64,000 nucleotides of DNA. Source: JAEUKH01 sp964447205 (GTDB lineage Bacteria > Myxococcota_A > Polyangia > Polyangiales > Ga0077539). The position numbers were made by a program, and so were the translations under genes. Shown here piece by piece: positions 19,907 to 29,721 of this stretch. The stretch is taken from assembly GCA_964447205.1 (NCBI GenBank), contig CAYUSB010000007.1, positions 152,989 to 216,988 on the forward strand, read 5' to 3'. A model generated the notes under the pieces. The model was given only the letters and a program-made list of their open reading frames with translations, had not been told where the DNA came from and made no database searches. Each line of letters opens with the position of its first letter. The first letter of the stretch is position 1.

Positions 19907-20106
19907 CCACCGCGGGGCGGAGCCTCCTGCGGGTGGAGGTGGCGCGGTTCGGGCTGCGCTGGGCGTGCGAAGACTGCGCCCATTTCGCCCCGGAGGCGGC
20001 CCGGTGCGCCCATCGGTACCCCGTCGAGGCCCACCGTCGGGGGGCCCTGGACAGCGAGGCGGGCGGGGTGACCGACGGGTTCTGCAAGGAGTTTGAGCTC
20101 GCATGA
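19903..20106 (+). CDS. Small Cys-rich protein (67 aa), probable zinc binder
   Basis: A GTG start overlaps the rlmD stop (GTGA) and its own stop overlaps the ATG of the tilS-like gene (ATGA), so it is framed by translational coupling on both sides. The protein has a CEDCAHF motif, a later RCAHRYP and FCKEFEL near the C-terminus. These are four Cys (plus His) arranged as in a compact metal-binding knuckle. It is rich in Arg and His and could bind RNA or a partner enzyme (inference). No named family is recognised. The coupling strongly supports it as a real gene. Confidence 0.75.
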   Translation: MTTAGRSLLRVEVARFGLRWACEDCAHFAPEAARCAHRYPVEAHRRGALDSEAGGVTDGFCKEFELA

Positions 20107-21086
20107 GCGACCTGCCCCAGCGGGTCGTCGCCTTCGCCCGACGCCGAAAGCTCTTCGCCCCTGGCGACGCCGTCCTGGTCGGGACCGGAGGCGGGGCAGC
20201 GAGCCTCGGACTCCTGGCGGCCCTCGTGGCCGAACGAGCACCCCTGGGCATCGCCCGGGTGGCCGCGGCCGCGGTGGAGCCCGACCTCGACGAGTGGGGC
20301 GACTCGGCCGAGCGGGTGGCCGACGTGGGACGGGCCGTGCGGGCCCTCGGGGTCGACTTTCACGCGGTGCGCCCGGCCGATCGGCGCGGGGCCGCCGTGG
20401 CCGTCGAGGACGAGCTCGTGGCCCTGGCCGAGGCCCAGGGGTTTCAGCGCATCGCCCTCGGGCACACCCGCGACGACGACGCCCTGGGGCTCCTGGTGGC
20501 CGCCCTGTCCGCGGGTCGCCTCGACGCCCTGCGGCCGCTGCGGGCTCGGGGCCCGCGGGGGGTCGTGCGCCCCCTCCTCGGGCTCGGAGGGGCCGAGGCC
20601 TCCACCCTGGCCGGGGTCTACGGGCTCGAGCTCCCGCCCCTCGACGGCCCTGCCCGGGCGGCCCCGGGGCTTCGGGGGGCCCTCCTGGCGACGGTGATCC
20701 CGCGTCTGCGGGCGGTGGCCCCGGGATTCGAGACGGCCCTGGTGTCCCTCGGGGCCGAGGCCGCGGGAGCCCGGAGGCTGGTGCGGTCCGAGGCCCGGGC
20801 CATGGTGGCGGCGGGGCAGCGCGGAGACGCCCGTTGGGAGCTGGAGGGAGCGGCCTTGCGGGGGTCGAGCCTGCTGGCCCGGGCCGTAGCCCGCGAAATC
20901 CTGCGATCGCGCGCCGACCCCGAGGGCCCCGGTCGCGTCGACCCCGGGGCCGTCCTGCGGCTCGGAAAGGCCCTCCGAAGTGCGACCGAGCGCACCCCGA
21001 GGGTGGTCGAAGGGGCTACGGCGACGTATGGTTCTGGTCGCGTGACGGTCTGGCTGCGGTCTGGTGCGGTGCGACGGCGCGGTTGA
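20103..21086 (+). CDS. TilS-like protein with degenerate PP-loop (positional tRNA-Ile lysidine synthase)
   Basis: This 327-residue protein sits where tilS is found in many genomes (just before ftsH-folP). It keeps the outline of the TilS N-terminal domain: a beta strand VLV entering the P-loop (residues 24-26), a later LGHTRDDDALGLL resembling the GHHADDQAET motif, RPLLGLG, and GALLATVIPRLRAVAPGF resembling RNRIR..LLP.L. The ATP-binding SGGxDS is changed to TGGGAAS (28-34), losing the key Asp, and the VDHGLR motif is replaced by VEPDLD. The enzyme may be inactive, re-purposed or very divergent. Without the gene order I would call it only a PP-loop-family protein. Confidence 0.65.
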   Translation: MSDLPQRVVAFARRRKLFAPGDAVLVGTGGGAASLGLLAALVAERAPLGIARVAAAAVEPDLDEWGDSAERVADVGRAVRALGVDFHAVRPADRRGAAVAVEDELVALAEAQGFQRIALGHTRDDDALGLLVAALSAGRLDALRPLRARGPRGVVRPLLGLGGAEASTLAGVYGLELPPLDGPARAAPGLRGALLATVIPRLRAVAPGFETALVSLGAEAAGARRLVRSEARAMVAAGQRGDARWELEGAALRGSSLLARAVAREILRSRADPEGPGRVDPGAVLRLGKALRSATERTPRVVEGATATYGSGRVTVWLRSGAVRRRG

Positions 21087-21200
21087 AGGGGCGAGGGCCC
21101 CGTGCTAGCCGTGTCAGAGCGTCGTGTCAGACGCCCGCGGTGTTGAGTAAAACGGGAGCCTGCGGGTCGTCCCGATGAGAGGGCATAGGTCGAGAGAGCT

Positions 21201-23134
<1,934 letters not shown>

Positions 23135-23138
<4 letters not shown>

Positions 23139-24016
23139 CCACGTCGCGCGGGCCCCTGGTCCTGGGAGGGGTCTCCTGGGACTGGTCGCGGCCGTACCTC
23201 CTCGGGATCCTCAACCTCACCCCCGACAGCTTCTCCGACGGCGGACAGTGGCTCGACCCGGCCCGGGCCGTCGAGCGGGCCCTGCGTATGGTGGACGAGG
23301 GGGCCGACGCCCTCGACCTGGGCGGGGAGAGCACCCGCCCCGGGGCCGATCCCGTGTCCGAGGAGGAGGAGCTCCGGCGGGTGGTTCCGGTGATGGAGGC
23401 CCTGGCCCGGAGGGTGGGGGTGCCTCTGTCGGTCGACACCACCAAGGCCCGGGTGGCCCGCGAGGCCCTCGCCGCCGGGGCCACCCTGCTCAACGACGTG
23501 GGGACGGGCGACCCTCCCGCCGTCCTCGGGGCCGAGGCCGCCCGGGCCGGGGCCGCCTACATCGTCATGCACTCCCGCCAGACCCCTGCCACCATGGCCC
23601 AGGCCGCCCGCTACACCGACCTGCACGCCGAGGTGACCGCCGAGCTCGGACAGAGGGCCCGGGACGTCGTCGGGGCGGGGGTCTCGCCCGGGCGTGTCCT
23701 GGTCGACCCGGGGTTGGGCTTTGCGAAAACGGCGGCCCAGTCGTTGGCCCTGCTCGCCGACCTCGCGCCCCTGCGCGCCCTGGGGTACCCTGTGCTCGTG
23801 GGACCGTCGCGCAAGAGCTTTATCGTGTCGGAGGCCGCATCGTGCGGAGGGCTGTGGCCCCGCGACGCGAGCCCTGCTGATGCGCGCCTCGGGGGCACCG
23901 CGGCGGCGGTGGTGGTTGCCGTGATGCAGGGGGCGGAGGTCTTGCGTGTGCACGACGTGGCCGTGATGCGGCAAGCGGCGCGGCTCGCTCAGGCGCTCCG
24001 AAGCCCCAATGGGTGA
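23135..24016 (+). CDS. folP: Dihydropteroate synthase
   Basis: FolP joins p-aminobenzoate to the pterin pyrophosphate made by HPPK and is the sulfonamide target. The 293-residue protein shows GILNLTPDSFSDGGQW near residue 20, the second signature DALDLGGESTRPGADPV, SVDTTKARVAREAL, LLNDVGTGD, RVLVDPGLGFAKT and the C-terminal PVLVGPSRKSFI. All phosphate- and pterin-binding loops are present. ATG 23135 overlaps the ftsH stop by 4 bases, and the 3' end overlaps cdaA by 8 bases. The end of the protein (LRVHDVAVMRQAARLAQAL) is the normal terminal helix. Confidence 0.96.
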
Positions 24017-24950
24017 CGGCCTCCTCGCCCTCTTCGCCCCGCGCCCATGGGGCGAGATCGCCCGCGATGTCATCGACCTCGCGGTGGTGACCTACACCCT
24101 CTATCGCCTGCTGCTGCTCTTGCGCGGGACGGGGGCCCTGCAGGCCGGGCAGGGCCTCGGGCTCATCGCCCTCGTGTACCTCGCGAGCGGGCGCCTGGGC
24201 CTGGCCACCACGTACACGATGCTCGACCGCTTCCTCGGGGCCTTCGTGCTCCTGGTGGTGGTGATCTTTCAGCAGGACATCCGCCGGGCCCTGGTGGGCG
24301 TTGGGAATCGGCCCTTTCTGTTTCGCTGGAGGGGCCGGGAGGACACCGACGCCCTCGAGGAGGTCATCGCTGCGGCGGAGATGATGGCCGTGCAGAAGAT
24401 GGGGGCCCTCATCGTCTTCGAGCGCAACGCCAACGTCGACGACTTCGTGCAGCAGGCCACGGGGATCGACGCCCGGGTGTCGCGGGAGCTCCTGTACACG
24501 CTGTTCATTCCCGAGCGGCAGAGCCCGTTGCATGACGGGGCCGTGGTGGTGCGGGGGGCCCGGGTGGTCTCGGCCGGGGGGGTCCTGCCGCTCAGTCAGG
24601 ACGAGACCCTCGACCGCAATCTTGGGACCCGGCACCGGGCCGCCCTGGGCATCTCCGAGCAGACCGACGCGGTGGTGGTGGTGATCAGCGAGGAGCGGGG
24701 CGAGGTGTCGTTGTGCTTCAACGGCAACATCGTCCGGGGCCTGCGTCCCGACTCGCTGCGCAAGGCCCTGTACGGTCTGTTCTTCTCCAAGCGCCGGGCC
24801 GCGGCCCTCCTGCGCGAGAGCGTGGCCCAGGAAAACCGCGCCCGCAGCAGTCGGACGTCCCTCGTGCCCCGGTCTCCCGAGTCGGTCGTCCCGCCCGTCC
24901 CTGCCCCAGCCCCTGCGCCGACGCGCGAGGCGGAGGAGGTCGGGTCGTGA
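24009..24950 (+). CDS. cdaA: Diadenylate cyclase CdaA (c-di-AMP synthase)
   Basis: Makes cyclic di-AMP from two ATP. The 313-residue protein starts with three transmembrane helices (VVTYTLYRLLLLL, GLGLIALVYLASG and FLGAFVLLVVVIF) and continues with a DAC domain. The catalytic motifs are DGA at 176-178 (SPLHDGAVVV) and RHR at 208-210 (GTRHRAALG). The C-terminal 60 residues are Ser/Pro/Arg-rich and probably disordered. cdaR follows with a GTGA overlap and then glmM, the conserved cdaA-cdaR-glmM set in which CdaR and GlmM modulate the cyclase. c-di-AMP typically governs osmotic and potassium balance and wall homeostasis. Confidence 0.95.
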   Translation: MGDGLLALFAPRPWGEIARDVIDLAVVTYTLYRLLLLLRGTGALQAGQGLGLIALVYLASGRLGLATTYTMLDRFLGAFVLLVVVIFQQDIRRALVGVGNRPFLFRWRGREDTDALEEVIAAAEMMAVQKMGALIVFERNANVDDFVQQATGIDARVSRELLYTLFIPERQSPLHDGAVVVRGARVVSAGGVLPLSQDETLDRNLGTRHRAALGISEQTDAVVVVISEERGEVSLCFNGNIVRGLRPDSLRKALYGLFFSKRRAAALLRESVAQENRARSSRTSLVPRSPESVVPPVPAPAPAPTREAEEVGS

Positions 24951-25894
24951 GCGATCCCTGGTGGAAGGGGCGGAGGTTCTGGCTCGGGCTCGTCACGGAC
25001 AACCTGGGATACAAGGTGTTGTCGTTCGCCCTGGCCGTGCTCTTCTTCGTCAACGTGAAGGGGGCGGGGGTGGTCACGCGCACCGTGGAGGTCCCCGTGA
25101 CGGCCCTCCTGCCGCGGACGGGGACGGGCGAGCCCGTGCTCCTCACCCCGCTGCCCGACAGCGTCCGGGTGGTGGTCCGGGGTCCTGGGAGTCTGATCGG
25201 GTCGCTCCGGGGCGATCAGCTCGGCCCCATCCAGCTCGACCTCCGCGACGCCCGGGCCCGCAGCCTCACGATGGAACCCGACTACATCCGTCTCCCCCGG
25301 GCCACCACGGTGGTGGCCTTTCAGCCCGAGAGCATCGACCTGCGTTGGGACGCCATGGTGTCCAGGGTCCTGGCGATCCGGGCTTCGATCGTAGGCAGCC
25401 CGGCCCCCCGGACCCGCCTCGGGACGGCCACGGTCGAACCCGAGCGCACCCGCGTCCGAGGCCCCTCGACCCAGGTCGACCCGTTGGAGTCGATCCACAC
25501 CGAGCCCATCGACGTGACGGGCCTCGCGGCGGGGCGTTACGAGCGTCGGGTGGCCCTGGAGTCTCGCCCCCGGGTCGAGCTCGGCTGGAGCGGTCCGGCC
25601 CGGGTGAGCTTCGAGATCGTCCCCCTGGTGGCCGAGCGGCGTTTCACCCAACTGGCGGTGGAGGTCGTAGGGGCCGTCCGGGCCACCGTCCGGCCTCCGG
25701 TGGTCGACGTGGTGGTGCGGGGCGACCCGGACGCCGTGGCGGCCCTCCTGCCGTCCCAGGTGGTTCCGTTTGTGGCCCCCGATCCCGCTTCACGGATCCC
25801 GGAGCCGGTCCGGGTCCAGGTGCACTCGATCCCTGGGGGGATCGCGTCGAGCGCGGCCGACCCGGGCGATGTGGTGGTGACGGTCTCGCGTTGA
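24947..25894 (+). CDS. cdaR: YbbR-domain protein CdaR, regulator of diadenylate cyclase
   Basis: A 315-residue protein beginning SDPWWKGRRFWLGLVTDN, then one transmembrane helix (YKVLSFALAVLFFVNV, residues about 21-36), then an extracytoplasmic region of YbbR-type beta repeats. The repeat pattern (VPVTALLPR; VRVVVRGP; IQLDLRD; TVVAFQPESIDLRWD; VEPERTRVRGPS) recurs about three times. This is the CdaR partner that binds CdaA in the membrane. The GTG start overlaps the cdaA stop by 4 bases. The last repeat (VDVVVRGDPDAVAALL) ends close to the stop; glmM starts 23 bases downstream. Confidence 0.9.
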   Translation: MSDPWWKGRRFWLGLVTDNLGYKVLSFALAVLFFVNVKGAGVVTRTVEVPVTALLPRTGTGEPVLLTPLPDSVRVVVRGPGSLIGSLRGDQLGPIQLDLRDARARSLTMEPDYIRLPRATTVVAFQPESIDLRWDAMVSRVLAIRASIVGSPAPRTRLGTATVEPERTRVRGPSTQVDPLESIHTEPIDVTGLAAGRYERRVALESRPRVELGWSGPARVSFEIVPLVAERRFTQLAVEVVGAVRATVRPPVVDVVVRGDPDAVAALLPSQVVPFVAPDPASRIPEPVRVQVHSIPGGIASSAADPGDVVVTVSR

Positions 25895-25917
25895 GTCGGT
25901 GTATGTTCGCCGGCCTG

Positions 25918-27315
25918 ATGAGCAAGACAGACGGAGGGCGGCCCCGCGGCGCGGCGGCCCCGGCGCGTAAGCTGTTTGGCACCGACGGCATCCGGGGGGT
26001 GGCCAACGTGCACCCGATGACCCCGGAGATCGCCCTGAAGGTCGGGGCCGCGGTGACCTGGTGGGCCTCGCGGGGCGGGAGGGCCGCCCGCATCGTGATC
26101 GGCAAGGACACCCGGCTGTCGGGGTACATGCTCGAGACGGCCCTGGCCGCGGGGGTCTGCGCCCAGGGGGGGCGGGTGATGCTCACGGGCCCGATGCCCA
26201 CCCCCGCGGTGGCATACCTCGTCCAGTCGATGCGGGCCGACGCGGGGGTGGTGATCTCGGCCTCGCACAACCCCTACGCCGACAACGGGATCAAGCTGTT
26301 CGGGCCCGACGGGTTCAAGCTGCCGGATGCGGCCGAGGCGGAGATCGAGGCCCTGATGGACGACCCCCGGCTGATGACCGGGCGGCGCACCGAGGGGGGC
26401 GTGGGCCGGGCCGAGAAGATCGAGGACGCCCGAGGGCGGTACGTCACCTTCGTCAAGAGCACCTTCCCCAAGCACCTGCGGCTTGATGGGCTGCGGGTCG
26501 TGGTCGACGGAGCCCACGGGGCGGCGTACCGGGTGGCCCCGTTGGTCTTCGCCGAGCTCGGGGCCACGGTCACGGCCATCGGGGTCAAGCCCAACGGCAA
26601 GAACATCAACGACCACCATGGGGCCCTGCACCCCGAGACCCTCGCGGCCGAGGTGGTCAAGCGCAAGGCCCATCTCGGGGTGGCCCTCGACGGCGACGCC
26701 GACCGCCTCATCGTGGTCGACGAGGAAGGGACGGTGGTCGACGGCGACGCCATCATGTCGATCTGCGCCCAGCGGATGCTCGAGGCCGGGAGTCTGGCCC
26801 ACAACACGGTGGTGGCCACGGTGATGTCCAACCTGGGGCTGGAGCGGGCCCTGGCCACCCGTGGGATCGGCCTCGTGCGGACGGGGGTGGGCGACAGGTA
26901 CGTGGTGGAGGCCATGCGAGCCAACGGGTACAATTTCGGAGGCGAGCAGTCGGGGCACCTGATCTTTCTCGACCACGCGACCACGGGGGACGGGCTGATC
27001 GCGGCGATGCAGGTGGTGGCGGCCCTGGTGATCGCGGGGCGGCCCATGAGCGCCCTGGCCGCGGGGGCGATGCAGCGGGTCCCGCAGGTGTTGCTGAACG
27101 CGACCTTGAAGCTGCGCAAGCCCCTGGAGCAGATGCCCAAGACGATGCGGCTGGTACAGGCCGCGGAGACCACCCTGGGCAAGGAAGGGCGGGTGCTGGT
27201 GCGCTGGTCGGGGACCGAGCCCAAGCTGCGGGTGATGCTGGAGGGGGAGGACGACGAGCAGATCCAGGCGATGGCGGAGGAGATCATCGCGGCGGCCCGG
27301 GCCGAGCTGGGGTAG
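25918..27315 (+). CDS. glmM: Phosphoglucosamine mutase
   Basis: GlmM converts glucosamine-6-P to glucosamine-1-P for UDP-GlcNAc, the precursor of peptidoglycan and lipopolysaccharide. The core starts KLFGTDGIRGVAN, the phospho-serine is Ser116 in ISASHNPYADNG, the Mg loop is DGDADR at 258-263, the sugar-binding loop is GGEQSGHL, and the phosphate-binding loop near the C-terminus is RWSGTEPKLRVM. I use ATG 25918 (465 aa); an in-frame ATG at 25903 would add five residues, and neither has a strong Shine-Dalgarno sequence. About 20 extra N-terminal residues precede the core. It ends the ftsH-to-glmM gene run; 225 bases without a gene follow. Confidence 0.96.
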   Translation: MSKTDGGRPRGAAAPARKLFGTDGIRGVANVHPMTPEIALKVGAAVTWWASRGGRAARIVIGKDTRLSGYMLETALAAGVCAQGGRVMLTGPMPTPAVAYLVQSMRADAGVVISASHNPYADNGIKLFGPDGFKLPDAAEAEIEALMDDPRLMTGRRTEGGVGRAEKIEDARGRYVTFVKSTFPKHLRLDGLRVVVDGAHGAAYRVAPLVFAELGATVTAIGVKPNGKNINDHHGALHPETLAAEVVKRKAHLGVALDGDADRLIVVDEEGTVVDGDAIMSICAQRMLEAGSLAHNTVVATVMSNLGLERALATRGIGLVRTGVGDRYVVEAMRANGYNFGGEQSGHLIFLDHATTGDGLIAAMQVVAALVIAGRPMSALAAGAMQRVPQVLLNATLKLRKPLEQMPKTMRLVQAAETTLGKEGRVLVRWSGTEPKLRVMLEGEDDEQIQAMAEEIIAAARAELG

Positions 27316-27540
27316 GCGGGCGGGCCGCAGGGGGCGGGGAGGGGGCGGGGAGGGGCCGTGGGGGCCCTGGAGCGGTCGGGGGGCTGGCGGGGGCCCTGGG
27401 GGGCTCCCGCGGGGCCTGTTGGGGGGTGTGGGGACGACGGGGAGGGGCGGGCCGCGGCTTGCGAGCCTGCGAAAGATGGTAAGGTCGCAGGAGGCGGCCG
27501 AGTACGGGGTCAGACAGGTTCAAACTCACCGGAGGATCCA

Positions 27541-27792
27541 ATGGCCAAGGGAGCGACGTGCCCGAACTGTGGAGAGATGACCTTTCACGACAACGGAAGC
27601 ATCAGCGAATGCAGCCAATGCCATGCCGTCGGATGGTCGTGGAGAAAGGGCATCTCGGAAACCGGTCGAGGGCCGGGTAACACCTGTCCAAACTGCGACA
27701 AGCTTACACTGCACGATGTTGGCAAGCTGAAGGGTGGTCAGACCATTCGCCGCTGCGGAACGTGCGATTACAGCCTGATCGCACCCTCCTGA
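27541..27792 (+). CDS. Small double zinc-ribbon protein (83 aa), lower GC than its surroundings
   Basis: An 83-residue protein with two tandem zinc ribbons: CPNC..(x)..CSQC in the first half (CPNCGEMTFHD, SECSQCHAVGW) and CPNC..(x)..CGTC in the second (CPNCDKLTLHD, RRCGTCDYS). It has no other domain. A good GGAGG lies 7 bases before the ATG. Codon choice (AAA, GAA, TTT, AAT, ACA) and base composition are clearly less GC-rich than neighbouring genes, which suggests recent acquisition. Function is unknown; nucleic-acid or protein binding is the usual role of such ribbons. The arr remnant follows after 31 bases. The 225-base gap before it (27316-27540) contains G-rich sequence and no clear promoter. 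Confidence 0.8.
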   Translation: MAKGATCPNCGEMTFHDNGSISECSQCHAVGWSWRKGISETGRGPGNTCPNCDKLTLHDVGKLKGGQTIRRCGTCDYSLIAPS

Positions 27793-27823
27793 ACTCTCAC
27801 TCAGAACGAATATCGCAGACAAG

Positions 27824-28069
27824 GTGCACGACGGCGACGGACCCGGTCGCATCTACGTCGTCGAACCCGCTGGCCCCATCGCCGACGATCCCAACCTGAC
27901 GGACAAGAAGTTCCCGGGCAATCCGACGAAGTCGTACCGCTCCCGGGATCCGCTTCGGGTCACGGGGGAGGTCACCGACTGGACGGGGCACTCCCCCGAG
28001 CAGCTCAAGACCATGAGAGACCACCTGGAGCGCCTCCGGGCGCAGGGCATCGAGGCCATCGAGGACTGA
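27824..28069 (+). pseudogene. Truncated rifampin ADP-ribosyltransferase (Arr) remnant
   Basis: The 81-codon frame matches the C-terminal 60% of Arr, the enzyme that inactivates rifampin by ADP-ribosylation: GRIYVVEPAGPIADDPNLTD, KKFPGNPTKSYRSRDPLRV, GEVTDWTGHSPEQL and ending GIEAIED exactly as the family does. Full Arr is about 140 residues. The N-terminal half with the FHGT and YFTAT segments, carrying the conserved His and Tyr, is missing. In-frame sequence upstream reaches a stop at 27776-27778 inside the zinc-ribbon gene and does not restore it. A GTG at 27824 could still start translation, but an active enzyme is not expected. The family identification is from memory of the consensus and is strong. 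Confidence 0.85.
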
Positions 28070-28132
28070 GGTCAGCCCTCACCCTCGCTGGGGGGTTGAC
28101 CCCGGCCGCGGGGAGGGTCCAGATGCTCCCTT

Positions 28133-29095
28133 GTGACTCCCCGCGCGCTGATGGTCTTCGGGCTCCTGGGGCTCCTCGGATGCGACCGCCCCCCGCGGAC
28201 GGAAGGAGGCCCCACGCCCGCCCCTGCGGACCCTTCCTCGGCGGCAAGCACCCCCGCCCCCTCGGGTACCCCTGCGGCTCCCACTACGGCCCCTCCCCAG
28301 GCGGTGGGGACCACGGTGTTTGAGCGGGCCGTGCCGCCGTGGGACATGGCTACGGTGAGCCGGGCCCGGGCCCTGTTTGCCGAGGGGCAGGCCGCGGGGC
28401 TTCGCAGCGACGTGTTCGGCAAGCTCGGCGACAGCATCACGGAGTCGGGCAGCTTCGCCCAGGACATCGGCCACGGGTGGTACGAGCTCGGGCCCTGGAC
28501 GCGGCTTCTGCCGGTGGTTCAGTTTTTCTCGCGGCGGGCGTTTTCGGCCGACCGGGAGGACAACAGCTTCTCCCGCCCCTCCGGAGCCGCCACGGCCGGG
28601 TGGACCACGGCCCACCTCCTGGAGGGCGGAGACGCCTCGCCCCTGGAGCGCGAGCTCGCCACCCTGCGCCCCGCCGTGGCCATCCTCATGATCGGAACCA
28701 ACGACGCCGAACAGTCCGACGTCGCCACCTACACCCGCAACCTCGGCGAGATCCTCGACCGGGTGGCCCGGCGCAAGGTGGTGCTCATGCTGAGCACGAT
28801 TCCCGAGCTGCGGAGCTCGCCCGCGGGCGAGGCCCGGGCCCGGCAGATCAACGCGGTGATCCGGCAGACGGCCACGGCCCGGCACCTGCCGCTCATCGAC
28901 TACCACGCGGCCCTGGCGGGTCTGCCCAACCAGGGCCTGAGCGAGGACAACATCCACCCCTCGGCCTACGTCGAGGCGGGCGACACCAAGGCCGCGGTCC
29001 TCACGCCCGCCGGGCTGCGGTTCGGGTACAACGTGCGCAACCTCACCCTGCTCCTGGGGCTCGAGCGGGCCATCGGGGTGCTGGGGCTGCGTTGA
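28133..29095 (+). CDS. SGNH/GDSL-type hydrolase, lipoprotein
   Basis: A 320-residue exported esterase-like protein. The N-terminus MTPRALMVFGLLGLLGC ends in a lipobox (LLGC), followed by a 40-residue Pro/Ala/Thr-rich linker. The SGNH blocks are visible: GDSITESG (block I, nucleophile Ser), ATAGWTTAHLL, GTNDAEQ (block III, Asn) and DNIHPSAY (block V, Asp-x-x-His). A substrate cannot be assigned; cell-surface acyl esters of polysaccharide or lipid are common. The start is GTG 28133. A TTGACC at 28096-28101 might be a -35 element, but the matching -10 is poor. The gene converges on the AbiEi-like gene, 41 bases away. Confidence 0.85.
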   Translation: MTPRALMVFGLLGLLGCDRPPRTEGGPTPAPADPSSAASTPAPSGTPAAPTTAPPQAVGTTVFERAVPPWDMATVSRARALFAEGQAAGLRSDVFGKLGDSITESGSFAQDIGHGWYELGPWTRLLPVVQFFSRRAFSADREDNSFSRPSGAATAGWTTAHLLEGGDASPLERELATLRPAVAILMIGTNDAEQSDVATYTRNLGEILDRVARRKVVLMLSTIPELRSSPAGEARARQINAVIRQTATARHLPLIDYHAALAGLPNQGLSEDNIHPSAYVEAGDTKAAVLTPAGLRFGYNVRNLTLLLGLERAIGVLGLR

Positions 29096-29136
29096 GGGAG
29101 GGTAAGCGCGTCCAGCCGTCGTACCGCGCGAGGGGC

Positions 29137-29721
29137 TCACAGCAGCACCTCCAACGCTGCGCGTAGCGGGGCCTCGGCGCCCTTGAAGCGTTGGGCCATC
29201 TTCAACAGACCCCCAGGGCTGCGTCCGCGGCGCGAGAGCCAGCGCCGGAGGGCCTCCCACGCCTGCGCCGACCCCTCTTGGTGACGCAGGCGCACGAGGT
29301 CGATGAGACAACGCTCCATCGAGTACAAACCAATGGGCGTACGGGCGCCCACATCGAGGAGCTCGCGGCCGATGTCGAAGGTGCTGCGCTCAAACTGGTG
29401 AAGCCGGTGCACCGCCTTGAGACGAGGTCGGTGATCGCCCCGCGGGATCGCGATGTCGGTCGCGGCTGGAATGGCGTCGAGCAGATCGTGTCGGACGAGG
29501 GCGGTCTCCAGGCAGAGCGTGGCCCGCGGAACTCGCTCGGCGATCTCGAGGAGGTCGAGGTCTGCCGGTGGGGCGCTCGCGCGCCGGTAGAGTCCGCCCC
29601 CGAGGGCAATGAGCGCCCCGGAGTCGCGGAGGGCGTACACCTGCCAGCGGGTCAGGCCCGCCGCGATGGCCTCGCGGTACGAGAAAATGTCTCCGAGACT
29701 GTTTGGGGGCACCGCGCTCAT
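29137..29721 (-). CDS. AbiEi-family antitoxin-like protein (orphan)
   Basis: A 194-residue cytoplasmic protein with the layout of type IV AbiEi antitoxins: an N-terminal winged-helix domain (FSYREAIAAGLTRWQVYALRDSG, then LYRRA), then ETALVRHDLLDAIP, IAIPRGDHRP, and a C-terminal domain with GLYSMERCLIDLVRLR and a basic LSRRGRSPGGLLKMAQRF. Such proteins counter AbiEii nucleotidyltransferase toxins and repress their own operon. Here the usual toxin gene is absent: downstream on the same strand lies only the end of the convergent SGNH gene. It may be an orphan antitoxin or a stand-alone regulator. The start is the ATG complementary to 29719-29721. Confidence 0.8.
   Translation of the reverse strand: MSAVPPNSLGDIFSYREAIAAGLTRWQVYALRDSGALIALGGGLYRRASAPPADLDLLEIAERVPRATLCLETALVRHDLLDAIPAATDIAIPRGDHRPRLKAVHRLHQFERSTFDIGRELLDVGARTPIGLYSMERCLIDLVRLRHQEGSAQAWEALRRWLSRRGRSPGGLLKMAQRFKGAEAPLRAALEVLL

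Noticed and set aside
21143..21176. A heat-shock (sigma-32-like) promoter before ftsH: TTGAGT with CCCGAT.
   Set aside because: The spacing is 22 bases, too long for the consensus, and no better pair was found.
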